64,000 nt of DNA from positions 1,054,001-1,118,000 of the forward strand of contig CBDDKS010000006.1 in assembly GCA_965230335.1 (NCBI GenBank). Direction: 5' to 3'. Made by a program: the position numbers and the translations under genes. Position 1 is the stretch's first letter. Each line of letters begins with the position of its first letter. Source of the DNA: CBDDKS01 sp965230335. Lineage in GTDB: Bacteria > Pseudomonadota > Gammaproteobacteria > Enterobacterales > Kangiellaceae. The notes under the pieces are model-generated. The model saw only the letters and a list, made by a program, of their open reading frames with translations. It ran no database searches and was not told the DNA's origin. Shown here piece after piece: positions 8,576 to 17,069 of the stretch.

Positions 8576-8815
8576 ATGAAAGAACAAACCAACATCGAAG
8601 CAGCTGCTTTTAGAAAACTGATTCAGCATTTAGATTCGAGAAAAGATGTACAAAATATCGATCTCATGAATTTGGCCGGTTTCTGTAGAAACTGTCTGGC
8701 AAAGTGGCTGGTCGCAGCTGCTGAAGAAAACACAACACCACTGAGTTATGAGGAAGCCAGAGAGAAAGTCTATGGCATGCCTTATGAAGAGTGGAAAAAA
8801 CATTATCAAAAATAA
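8576..8815 (+). CDS. DUF1244 family protein
   Basis: A 79-residue protein. It contains DVQNIDLMNLAGFCRNCLAKW followed by YEEAREKVYGMPYEEWKK, the highly conserved core of DUF1244. The two Cys of FCRNC are kept. The family is helical and of unknown function. It lies 141 bases after ppiC with a hairpin between, so co-transcription is uncertain. Confidence 0.9.
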   Translation: MKEQTNIEAAAFRKLIQHLDSRKDVQNIDLMNLAGFCRNCLAKWLVAAAEENTTPLSYEEAREKVYGMPYEEWKKHYQK

Positions 8816-8851
8816 TGTGAACTTTTCTTATGCGCAGCTGAGGTTAGGTAA

Positions 8852-9331
8852 TCACATTTGATACCATTTTTTAGGATATTTCCAACGACACACGCCCCAC
8901 ACCTGGTCATTCACATGATAACCGGCGGTTCTTCCTGCGTCTGCATTTGCCGTTAATTCGCACACCAAATCCAATTTAATAATATTACCCGCTTCAATAT
9001 GTTCAAGATCATTCAACTCTGAGTGTGGCGTACCACAGGTCACCATGCGTTGCCATCCAATATATTCTTCATCCTGGAAACGAAAAATAATTTTTTGTTC
9101 ACTGACATAACGCATGCGAAATAAATACTGAAAAACAACAATTCTTTTTTCTTTAAAACTAAAACGACCCTGACTATCGGTAAAGGTTTTATCCACGTAG
9201 CGTCCATCATATACATCAGCAATACGAATGACTTCAACACCAACTAAAGGCTTATCAAATAAAGTGACCACACCTTTCGTTTGAGAAAAAATACATGGAT
9301 AAATACCATCGTACCATTTTCTAATCGCCAT
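8852..9331 (-). CDS. DUF6795-like / carboxypeptidase-regulatory-like protein
   Basis: A 159-residue protein without a signal peptide. The first 80 residues carry CIFSQTKGVVTLFDKPLVGV and KTFTDSQGRFSFKE. That is the layout of a small beta-sandwich of the carboxypeptidase-regulatory/transthyretin type, where an added decoration is followed by TDxxGxFxF. The CxFS...G.V...KPL.GV.V.R opening resembles DUF6795 proteins. The rest is not recognised. It is read in the same direction as maeA, 42 bases downstream of it. Confidence 0.5.
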   Translation of the reverse strand: MAIRKWYDGIYPCIFSQTKGVVTLFDKPLVGVEVIRIADVYDGRYVDKTFTDSQGRFSFKEKRIVVFQYLFRMRYVSEQKIIFRFQDEEYIGWQRMVTCGTPHSELNDLEHIEAGNIIKLDLVCELTANADAGRTAGYHVNDQVWGVCRWKYPKKWYQM

Positions 9332-9373
9332 AGGAGAAAACTCTACTGCAACATCATTTTTAAAACGTTATTT

Positions 9374-11089
9374 TTAGAAGGTTGTTCGTCGATAATGACG
9401 ATATTCTGGTTCCCAAAAATTAGCACGAATACGTTCCAGGATGACTTCATCAGGCACAGCCGTGGCAACACCATCCTCTATGGCTTGTTTGGCCACAGCC
9501 AGAGCCATAGATTGACTGAGTACCCGAATACTGTCCAAGTGAGGCAATAAGCGCCCCTCTTCTTTCATCACATCAAGTGACATATCCGCCAGTGATTCAC
9601 TGGACGCCATCAACATATTATCGGTAATACGCCAGGCACCTGCCGCCAAAACACCCAAACCAATACCCGGAAAAATATAACTGTTGTTACATTGTGCAAT
9701 TCTAAAGGTTTTACCGGCTAATTTAACATCATCAAAAGGACTTCCCGTTGCAACAATTGCCTCACCATTTGTCCACCGCAACACATCTTCAGGCAAAGCT
9801 TCAGCTCTGGATGTCGGATTGGATAAAGGTAAAATAATAGGACGTGGTGTATGTTGATGCATTTGTCGTACAATGGATTCAGTAAATACATTCGGCTGAC
9901 CGGACACACCAATTAAAACTGTTGCCTTTGCCGATGCAATAACATCATCAAAACGGATTCGCCCCTGATCATTTGTTGGCCAATTGGCGACAAACGAAGC
10001 TGGCTGTGCCAAAGGCTTTTGAAAATCTTTCAGATATTCCAATGAATCAACCACCAGCCCCCGGCTGTCTATTAAAAAGACCTGCCGTCTGGCTTCTTCA
10101 TCCGTTAAACCTTCTCTTTTCATTTGAGCAATCACTTGCTCTGCAATACCACACCCTGCAGAGCCCGCACCCAAGAAAACCACTTTCTGGTCACGCAGCT
10201 TTTGGTCTATCTGATGTGTAGCCGCAAGTAAAGTACCCACGGTAACCGCTGCTGTACCCTGAATATCATCATTAAAACTGCATAAGCGATCTCGATACTT
10301 CTCTAGCAAAGGCGTTGCATTGGTTGCTGCAAAATCTTCAAACTGTAGTAATACATTTGGCCAACGACGCTGTATACCCTGAATCACCTCATCAACAAAT
10401 TCGAAATATTCATCACCAACAATACGTTTATGACGCCATCCCATATAAAAGGGATCCTGAATCAACTCTTCGTTGTTACAGCCTACATCAATCATCACGG
10501 GCAGGGTATAGGCAGGACTGATACCACCACAAGCGGTATACAAAGATAACTTGCCAATGGGGATACCCATGCCACCTATGCCTTGATCGCCTAAGCCTAA
10601 TATGCGCTCTCCATCAGTGATAACGATGACTTTGACATTATGCTTGGTCGCATTATGTAAGATATCATCAATTCGGGAACGATCAGGATAAGATAAGAAT
10701 AAACCTCGTTTTCGACGATAAATTTTTGAAAACAGTTGACAGGCTTCTCCCACTGTTGGCGTATAAATCAGTGGCATAATTTCACTTAAATGCTCAATCA
10801 CCATCCTGAAAAACAAGGTTTCGTTCGTATCCTGAATATTTCTTAAATAAATGTGTTTATCCAGAGGATGCGTAAAACGTTGTAGCTGATGGTAACAACG
10901 TGCTACCTGCTCTTCAATGGTTTCTATAGTATGAGGCAGTAACCCTTCAATATTGAATGCGTGTCGCTCTTCTAAAGAAAAAGCACTGCCTTTATTTAAT
11001 AAAGAGGTTTCCAAAAGTGCCGCACCGGAATAAGACACATATAACGGACGTTGTGAACGGGCATTGGGTTTTGTAGACATTGACGACAT
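9374..11089 (-). CDS. maeA: NAD-dependent malic enzyme MaeA
   Basis: Decarboxylates malate to pyruvate with NAD. It shows SLLNKGSAFSLEER, IYLRNIQDTNETLF, MPLIYTPTVGEACQ, GLGDQGIGGMGIPIGK, the metal-site region FNDDIQGTAAVT and the nucleotide fold FLGAGSAGCGIA. It ends in YRHYRRTTF like its E. coli counterpart. The frame runs back to an ATG at 11134. I favour the ATG at 11089 (571 residues) because the E. coli protein begins at about this distance from the QRxLY motif. Neither start has a convincing ribosome binding site. It is divergent from thrA. Confidence 0.93.
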   Translation of the reverse strand: MSSMSTKPNARSQRPLYVSYSGAALLETSLLNKGSAFSLEERHAFNIEGLLPHTIETIEEQVARCYHQLQRFTHPLDKHIYLRNIQDTNETLFFRMVIEHLSEIMPLIYTPTVGEACQLFSKIYRRKRGLFLSYPDRSRIDDILHNATKHNVKVIVITDGERILGLGDQGIGGMGIPIGKLSLYTACGGISPAYTLPVMIDVGCNNEELIQDPFYMGWRHKRIVGDEYFEFVDEVIQGIQRRWPNVLLQFEDFAATNATPLLEKYRDRLCSFNDDIQGTAAVTVGTLLAATHQIDQKLRDQKVVFLGAGSAGCGIAEQVIAQMKREGLTDEEARRQVFLIDSRGLVVDSLEYLKDFQKPLAQPASFVANWPTNDQGRIRFDDVIASAKATVLIGVSGQPNVFTESIVRQMHQHTPRPIILPLSNPTSRAEALPEDVLRWTNGEAIVATGSPFDDVKLAGKTFRIAQCNNSYIFPGIGLGVLAAGAWRITDNMLMASSESLADMSLDVMKEEGRLLPHLDSIRVLSQSMALAVAKQAIEDGVATAVPDEVILERIRANFWEPEYRHYRRTTF

Positions 11090-11342
11090 AATAGTGTTAT
11101 CGCTTTTAATAATAATTGGAGAAGTGCTATACATCTTATTCTAGCGTTATTGCTTATTTTGTAAATTGCTTATTTTATAAAATGTCATGAGCACTCAACC
11201 TTTGTAACATAGAATCTTGAAAATGATAAGCCTTCATCCCGAAGTATACCGGTGTTACCTGAATATGGAATAAGTATTGACCCCAAGACAAACTTAAAGG
11301 TATGGTTCACCTATTGATTCAAGATATGACATTCTCATTATA

Positions 11343-13799
11343 ATGAAAGTATTAAAATTTGGTGGTTCATCCTTAAAGCCCATGGATGGATTCTTACAAA
11401 GTTGCGTTGTCGTTCAACAAGAACTGCAACACAGTAAAGGGCTTGTTGTGGTTTCTGCTTTAGGAGGTGTCACCAATGCCCTCGAAAATGCCATTCATTC
11501 TGCCGTATCCAAACAGGACTATCAACCTATCGTTGATGCTATCCGTCAACAGCATAATGAACGCATATCAGCCTTAGCACAGCAATTCCCAGACTATTCA
11601 TTTGATACCTGCCAGGCACTTTGCCAAACCAAACTACAGCTTCTCACTCAATGGCTTGAAAGTATTGCTTTAATTGAAAGTGTCAGCGACCACGCCAAAG
11701 CAAAGATCCTGGGTGTTGGAGAAAGTTTATCTTCCCTTTTATTTTATGAAGCACTCAAGGCTTCCACCCCAGAACAAAATATTCAGTTAATCGACAGTTA
11801 TGACTATATCAAAACGGAAGGCACCAAATATATTGGCTCCCCTGATATTGAAAAGTCTGTACGCCTGATTGAAGCACTGCATGTCGAAGACAGTCAATGG
11901 CTGGTTGCTGCCGGTTTTATTTCAAAAAATGATAATAATGATGTCAGTTTATTGGGCAGAAATGGTTCTGACTTATCAGCGGCTATTTATGCTTCAGGCC
12001 TTCAAGCCAAAGAATTACAAATATGGACCGATGTGAATGGCGTATTTAATGTTGATCCCAACCTTATTGAACAAGCCGAGGTCATCGATCATCTGAGCTA
12101 CAAAGAAGCGGTAGAATTATCTTTCTTCGGAGCAAAAATATTACACCCGAAAACCATTGGTTCTATTGCCAGCTACAATATACCCACCATTGTGAAAAAT
12201 ACGTTTAACCCGGAGCATCCAGGAACACGTATCACCAAAGAAACATCCCATAATCCGGGAACAGTCACCGGCATCACCGCACTGGATAATATGGTGATTT
12301 TTAATATTTCCGGGGCTAATTTTAAAGGCGGTTATGGTCTATCTGGTCGGGTGTTTTCCTGCTTGTCACGTGGACACATCCCCATTACTTTAATTTCGCA
12401 GTCTTCTTCTGAATACTCTTTGGCATTTTGTGTTGATGCTGTCGATGCACCACAAGTCAAACGCATGTTAGAACGGGAATTCTTTTTTGAACTGAAACAT
12501 CAGCATATCAACCCGATCGAAGTGCGGGAAAACCTGGCTTCTATCACCGTGGTTGGTGACGGCATGCGACAGGCTCATGGTGTTGCCTCCGCATTTTTTG
12601 GTGCATTAACGGCTTCTAACGTCAATATTGTTGCCATAGCTCAGGATTCATCTGAACGTTCCATTTCTGCGGTCATACGTTCACCTAAAATGAAGACGGC
12701 TGTCAATAAAGTTTATGAGAACTTCTTTAAATGCCCAAGAGTGATTTCTGTCATTTTATATGGCGTTGGTATTATCGGAAGTGAACTCATTAACCAAATC
12801 AAAAAGCAACAACAACATTTATTAAAACAACGTATTGATATTCGTGTGATTGCCATCGCCAACTCTAAAAAACTATTGTGGCAAGAACAAGGATTATCAT
12901 TAGACAACTACAAACAACTGTTAGACAGTTCCTCCCAACAACCTGAGCTTGATCGACTACTCCATTTATGCAATCAACATTGTCCTTCCAACCCTGTCTT
13001 TGTTGACTGCACCAGTGATCAAACCCTTGCAGAAAGCTATACCTTATTGTTTGAAAATGGATTACACGTAGTAGCGGCCAATAAAAAAGCCAATACTTCC
13101 CATATCCATTATTATAAATCGTTGCGCCATATTGCTCATCAACGACTCAGACAGTTTTGTTATGAAACCAATGTCGGTGCCGGCTTACCCATTATTCGTC
13201 AACTGCAAAACTTAATTCGCAGCGGTGATCAATTGATTAAGTTTGATGGTATTTTGTCTGGCTCGCTCTCTTTTATCATGGGTTGCATGGAAGATGGTCT
13301 TTCTTTTTCTCAAGCCATACAAGAAGCCAAAGACAAAGGGTTTACAGAACCTGATCCACGTGATGATTTATCCGGCATGGACATCGCCCGAAAGTTGTTA
13401 ATTATCGCCCGCGAATTTGGTCTCGAATATGAACTGGATGACGTCACCATAGAACCCTTATTAACCGATGCTTTTTCTCCCGATGATTCCATCAATGACT
13501 TCCTGCAACAAACGTCAACACTGGATGATCACTATAAAACATTATTTGACCAGGCCAAAGAACGTGGCGAAACCTTGCGCTATGCCGGCAGCATACAAAC
13601 CGATGGCTCAATGACGGTTAAACTGGAAAGTGTGAACCCCAATCATCCACTCTATAAAATTCGTGGTGGTGAGAATGCTTTTTCATTCACCACCGAAAGA
13701 TATAATCCTGTACCTTTGGTGATTCGAGGTTATGGTGCTGGTGCTGAAGTCACATCAGCAGGTGTTTTTGGAGACATATTACAAACCATTGTTGCCTGA
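11343..13799 (+). CDS. thrA: Bifunctional aspartokinase / homoserine dehydrogenase ThrA
   Basis: Catalyses the first and third steps from aspartate to threonine and methionine. Residues 1-7 MKVLKFGGSS open the kinase. LGRNGSDLSAA, IWTDVNGVFNVDP and ELSFFGAKILHPKT follow. Two ACT segments lie at about 310-460 (ITLISQSSSEYS, GDGMRQAHGVAS, IAIAQDSSERS-like). The dehydrogenase half has ILYGVGIIGSELI, NKKANTS, YETNVGAGLPII and GILSGSLSFIMG. The length (818) matches the E. coli enzyme (820). No thrB or thrC follows. No leader peptide rich in Thr/Ile codons is visible upstream, so E. coli-type attenuation is not supported. Confidence 0.95.
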   Translation: MKVLKFGGSSLKPMDGFLQSCVVVQQELQHSKGLVVVSALGGVTNALENAIHSAVSKQDYQPIVDAIRQQHNERISALAQQFPDYSFDTCQALCQTKLQLLTQWLESIALIESVSDHAKAKILGVGESLSSLLFYEALKASTPEQNIQLIDSYDYIKTEGTKYIGSPDIEKSVRLIEALHVEDSQWLVAAGFISKNDNNDVSLLGRNGSDLSAAIYASGLQAKELQIWTDVNGVFNVDPNLIEQAEVIDHLSYKEAVELSFFGAKILHPKTIGSIASYNIPTIVKNTFNPEHPGTRITKETSHNPGTVTGITALDNMVIFNISGANFKGGYGLSGRVFSCLSRGHIPITLISQSSSEYSLAFCVDAVDAPQVKRMLEREFFFELKHQHINPIEVRENLASITVVGDGMRQAHGVASAFFGALTASNVNIVAIAQDSSERSISAVIRSPKMKTAVNKVYENFFKCPRVISVILYGVGIIGSELINQIKKQQQHLLKQRIDIRVIAIANSKKLLWQEQGLSLDNYKQLLDSSSQQPELDRLLHLCNQHCPSNPVFVDCTSDQTLAESYTLLFENGLHVVAANKKANTSHIHYYKSLRHIAHQRLRQFCYETNVGAGLPIIRQLQNLIRSGDQLIKFDGILSGSLSFIMGCMEDGLSFSQAIQEAKDKGFTEPDPRDDLSGMDIARKLLIIAREFGLEYELDDVTIEPLLTDAFSPDDSINDFLQQTSTLDDHYKTLFDQAKERGETLRYAGSIQTDGSMTVKLESVNPNHPLYKIRGGENAFSFTTERYNPVPLVIRGYGAGAEVTSAGVFGDILQTIVA

Positions 13800-13852
13800 T
13801 CATTGTTTAGAGGATAGTATCAAGATCCGTTGGACTTCTTGTATACAACGTT

Positions 13853-14860
13853 ATGATGACATTCAGCTTGATGATTACCGGGTTTTCTTTCATTGCCATA
13901 GGTATTTTATATATTTATTACTGGCAATTTTCCAAAGGACTCAATAAATCGATCATTGCTAAAATATCCTGTACATGTTTGCTGCTTGGGTTAGGTTTTC
14001 TGCAATACCAGCATATACATTACTTTCTTGGACATTATCAGCCTTTAGATTCGCTTTGGTATCTGTTTAGTCTGGCTTTGGTTCCCATGACGTTTTACTT
14101 CTTTAGTAAAGCCATTCTATTCTCTCATACGAAATATCGATATTATGATGTTCTACATGGCTTGCCTCTGATCTTACCTTTTACCTTAAGACAAGAGATT
14201 GCTGTCCCCTTATTTTTTATCATAGGTACAGGCTATTGTTTCTGGATCGTTTATTTTATTTATAGTCTGCGTCGTCACAAAAAACGTTTTCAAACTGAAT
14301 TATTTTTCTTTGGTCTTTTTGCTGCTATGGCAGTATTACTATTAATTATTGGTCTATCCATTCCTTTTATTGATATGTCCTACTTTTATTTTGCCTATGC
14401 CAATAGTATTGGTGTTGCATTTATATTGATCACTATGGCTTTACTCTATTTTCCTGAGCTGCCACTGGATATATCAGAAGTCATTCAACTCAGTTATGCC
14501 AACTCCACCCTAAAGAATGTTGATATTGAACAAACTCTCAAACGACTGAATCAATTAATCCAGGATGAAAAAATATACCAAAATGAAAACCTCAACCTTT
14601 CCATGCTTGCTGAACAGATGACACTCAGTGGGCACCAGCTATCTGAATTCATTAACACACAATTTGATATGAGCTTTTCTAAATATATCCGTCAAGTTCG
14701 TGTGAATGCTGCTAAAACCTGCCTGATAGAAGACAGCACATCATCTGTTTTATCCATTGGCTTAGAAAATGGTTTTAAATCCCAATCCAGTTTTTATGCC
14801 GCATTTAAAGATGAAACCGGAGAGTCACCTGGCAGTTTTCGCAAATCACAATCAAAATAA
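13853..14860 (+). CDS. Membrane-anchored AraC-family transcriptional regulator
   Basis: A 335-residue protein. The first 205 residues form about seven hydrophobic segments. The C-terminal 100 residues form an AraC helix-turn-helix pair: NLSMLAEQMTLSGHQLSEF, then the second unit ending GLENGFKSQSSFYAAFKDET and GESPGSFRKS. The DNA-binding domain would thus be tethered to the inner membrane, with the membrane part as sensor. It starts 53 bases after thrA and lies 187 bases upstream of a fatty-acid desaturase gene read in the same direction, which makes that gene a plausible target. The ligand is unknown. Confidence 0.88.
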   Translation: MMTFSLMITGFSFIAIGILYIYYWQFSKGLNKSIIAKISCTCLLLGLGFLQYQHIHYFLGHYQPLDSLWYLFSLALVPMTFYFFSKAILFSHTKYRYYDVLHGLPLILPFTLRQEIAVPLFFIIGTGYCFWIVYFIYSLRRHKKRFQTELFFFGLFAAMAVLLLIIGLSIPFIDMSYFYFAYANSIGVAFILITMALLYFPELPLDISEVIQLSYANSTLKNVDIEQTLKRLNQLIQDEKIYQNENLNLSMLAEQMTLSGHQLSEFINTQFDMSFSKYIRQVRVNAAKTCLIEDSTSSVLSIGLENGFKSQSSFYAAFKDETGESPGSFRKSQSK

Positions 14861-15047
14861 CGCTCATCAAATAACAACATTATTCTATTATTATCATATG
14901 GGAACCCAAATAATTCATTAAAAATCAATGCGTTATTAAATAATTATTCAGACATTATCAATATGGAGTTTTTCGTTCAATTCATCCATTAAATTTGCCT
15001 CATACACTAACTCAACCACACTCAATATCGTTTGTAGAGGCAAAACA

Positions 15048-16052
15048 ATGAATCACTTCAAAGAAAATAGTCATCAAAAGAACAACAAGAACACTCAATT
15101 GAGTATCGAAAGAATGATTGTCAATAAAAGTACCAGCGCTTTTGATGGACAGATTGTTTTTTCAACTCCCAAATTTTTATGGATGGGAAGCATTTATTCC
15201 ATAGCCATCATTGGCGGTATACTCACCGCCTCATTGGAAAATATTTTGGTCTTTCTCATATCAACAGCAATCACATTATGTTTAGGACACTCCATAGGCA
15301 TGCATCGATTACTGATTCATCGAAGCTTTCAATGCCCTGTTTGGCTCGAATACTGTCTTGTTCACTTAGGTGTATTAGTTGGCTTAGCCGGCCCAAAAAG
15401 TATGATGAAAACCCATGATTTAAGAGATTGGGCACAAAGGCAGTCGCAATGTCATGATTATTTTGGCCATCGACAAGTCTTTTGGAAGGATGCATTCTGG
15501 CAAATTTTTTGTGATATCCAATTAACCCATCCACCTGAATTTATTCCTGAAAAATCATTTTCTGAAAACAAGGTCTATCACTGGATGGAAAAAACCTGGT
15601 TGCTACAGCAAATACCCTGGGCCACTCTGCTTTATTTAATGGGTGGCATCGAATGGGTTATTTGGGGGAGCTGCATAAGAATCGCTGTTTCAGTTACTGG
15701 ACACTGGCTCATTGGTTATTTTGCTCATAATGAAGGCGAACAGGAATGGCATGTTCATGGTGCCAGTGTCCAAGGGTTTAATATCCGTTTTGCGTCTTTA
15801 TTAACTATGGGTGAAAGCTGGCACAACAATCATCATGCTTTTCCCGGTTCTGCTAAACTTGGATTAAAAAAAGGACAACTTGATCCTGGCTGGTGGGTTA
15901 TCCTGTTTCTTAAACAAATGGGATTGACCTATGACATAAAGTTGCCTGAAGATTTGGCTATCAGAAAAGAATTAATGCCTTTAAATACTCATGAACCATC
16001 AACATTATCTAATAATGTTGATTCAACTATATCAAAATCATCCATGGTGTAA
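15048..16052 (+). CDS. Acyl-CoA/fatty-acid delta-9-type desaturase
   Basis: A 334-residue di-iron membrane desaturase. Histidine boxes: HSIGMH at residues 81-86 with HRSF at 91, THDLRDWAQR near 122-131, and GESWHNNHH ending at 263. Hydrophobic segments lie around 45-80, 100-115 and 190-230. The family introduces a double bond into acyl chains to adjust membrane fluidity, using electrons from a redox partner not seen here. GAGG lies 7 bases before the ATG. The middle box is the HDLRDW variant of a bacterial subgroup rather than the classic HRxHH. The neighbouring membrane-bound AraC protein is a candidate regulator. Confidence 0.9.
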   Translation: MNHFKENSHQKNNKNTQLSIERMIVNKSTSAFDGQIVFSTPKFLWMGSIYSIAIIGGILTASLENILVFLISTAITLCLGHSIGMHRLLIHRSFQCPVWLEYCLVHLGVLVGLAGPKSMMKTHDLRDWAQRQSQCHDYFGHRQVFWKDAFWQIFCDIQLTHPPEFIPEKSFSENKVYHWMEKTWLLQQIPWATLLYLMGGIEWVIWGSCIRIAVSVTGHWLIGYFAHNEGEQEWHVHGASVQGFNIRFASLLTMGESWHNNHHAFPGSAKLGLKKGQLDPGWWVILFLKQMGLTYDIKLPEDLAIRKELMPLNTHEPSTLSNNVDSTISKSSMV

Positions 16053-16362
16053 AATTGTTCAGACTTTCTTCCATGAAAGTCCGTTGTCTTTTTGCAAGCG
16101 CTCAAAAAGACAAGAAAAAAGCTGGTTCGCTGCGTGGGCACTTGTTCTGAGTGGTTGTTGAGTTTTAAGACTATCTTTTTACTTCAAGCAAACTGAGACC
16201 TAAAAGAGTGGCTCAATTCTTCACTCATGATGAATTTTGATAAGTTGACTGTCCATTATTATTCTTTCTTTTTGTAAGACATTAGCTATTCATTTTGTAA
16301 TCCTTTTCTGAATGTAGACTGTCTGTTTTTATTCTGCTATTATTACTTTGTTCTATTGTTAT
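16053..16362. other. Intergenic region: terminator-like hairpins and repeats
   Basis: Two hairpins follow the desaturase stop: GACTTTC-TTCCAT-GAAAGTC at 16063-16082, and GTCTTTTTG...CAAAAAGAC at 16086-16111 (9 perfect pairs). Together they are likely to end that transcript. The rest is occupied by the second dispersed repeat copy and by solo end motifs of the transposase-linked family. No gene is seen. Confidence 0.6.
16125..16230. repeat. Dispersed repeat, copy 2
   Basis: This is the partner of 301-405 in the same orientation, with clear similarity over about 105 bases and scattered substitutions. It ends at TCATGATG in both copies. The copy sits between the desaturase terminator and the first transposon end motif. 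Confidence 0.75.
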
Positions 16363-16385
16363 TTACCTAGGCTGTTCATTATTAT
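16237..16385. repeat. Solo transposon-end motifs (left cluster)
   Basis: Two motifs recur across 16.2-19.8 kb. Motif A (TTGATAAGTTGACTGTCC followed by ATTATTATT) is at 16237-16263, with a worn copy, CTGTTCATTATTATTC, at about 16372-16387. Motif B (CCTTTTCTGAATGTAGACTG followed by TCTGTTTTTATT) lies at about 16301-16332. Motif A equals the right end of the transposase element at 17070-18348. Confidence 0.7.
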
Positions 16386-16992
16386 TCTTTTTATTTCTAC
16401 TGAGTTTTTTTACCAATTCATCATTTAAGTTTTTATCTATTTTTATTAAATCATTATTAATACTTTTATCATTTTTGTTCGAAAGTATTTCATTGGCAGT
16501 ATCTCCTAACAAATAACTATAACCAGAAGTAAAATAAAACCCTCTTTTCCAAAAACCATTCTTAAATACAAGTGGTATAACATCATAACTTTCTCCGTAT
16601 TGCAATGAATTTGCTTTAATAATTAACTCTCCTTCATTTTTTTTATAATCACAAACCTCTTTAAACTTTTCTATTGATAACAAACGATTATCTGAAAACA
16701 TTTCTATTAACAAAAAACTTGTAACCTGTATACTTTCAATTTTATTGGCATATGGTATACCGGCTTCTTTATTAAGAGCTTTCGTAGTATTTACAAAAGA
16801 TTCATAGTGCACCATTTTTTCTAACATATATAAAGTAGGCATATATTTTAATCTTTCTAAATGAGTAAGATAAGCATCTATTAAATTACAATTGTTTTTT
16901 TCTTTTTTTATATTTTCACTATAAGAGTTTTTAACACATATAAAACAAAGTAAAAACAATAAACTTATCAAGCCAATAGATTTATTATTCAT
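16363..16992 (-). CDS. Hypothetical secreted protein whose end runs into a transposon-end motif
   Basis: Starting at the ATG at 16992, which has GAAGAGG 8 bases upstream, this encodes 209 residues. The upstream ATG at 17022 lacks such a site. A signal peptide (about residues 5-25, SIGLISLLFLLCFICVKNSY) is followed by a Lys/Asn-rich, helix-prone mature protein with no motif I recognise. The last codons (NNNEQPR) fall inside a copy of repeat motif A, so the natural C-terminus may be lost or replaced. Base composition is very AT-rich. Confidence 0.5.
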   Translation of the reverse strand: MNNKSIGLISLLFLLCFICVKNSYSENIKKEKNNCNLIDAYLTHLERLKYMPTLYMLEKMVHYESFVNTTKALNKEAGIPYANKIESIQVTSFLLIEMFSDNRLLSIEKFKEVCDYKKNEGELIIKANSLQYGESYDVIPLVFKNGFWKRGFYFTSGYSYLLGDTANEILSNKNDKSINNDLIKIDKNLNDELVKKLSRNKKNNNEQPR

Positions 16993-17069
16993 TTTTAATA
17001 CCTCTTCTTTAAAATAGTTCATTATTTGTCTTTTTTTACTGCGCTCATATAGAAGCGCTGAGATAAATT

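Noticed and set aside
11135..11342. Threonine attenuator leader before thrA
   Set aside because: No short peptide rich in Thr/Ile codons followed by alternative stems could be found.
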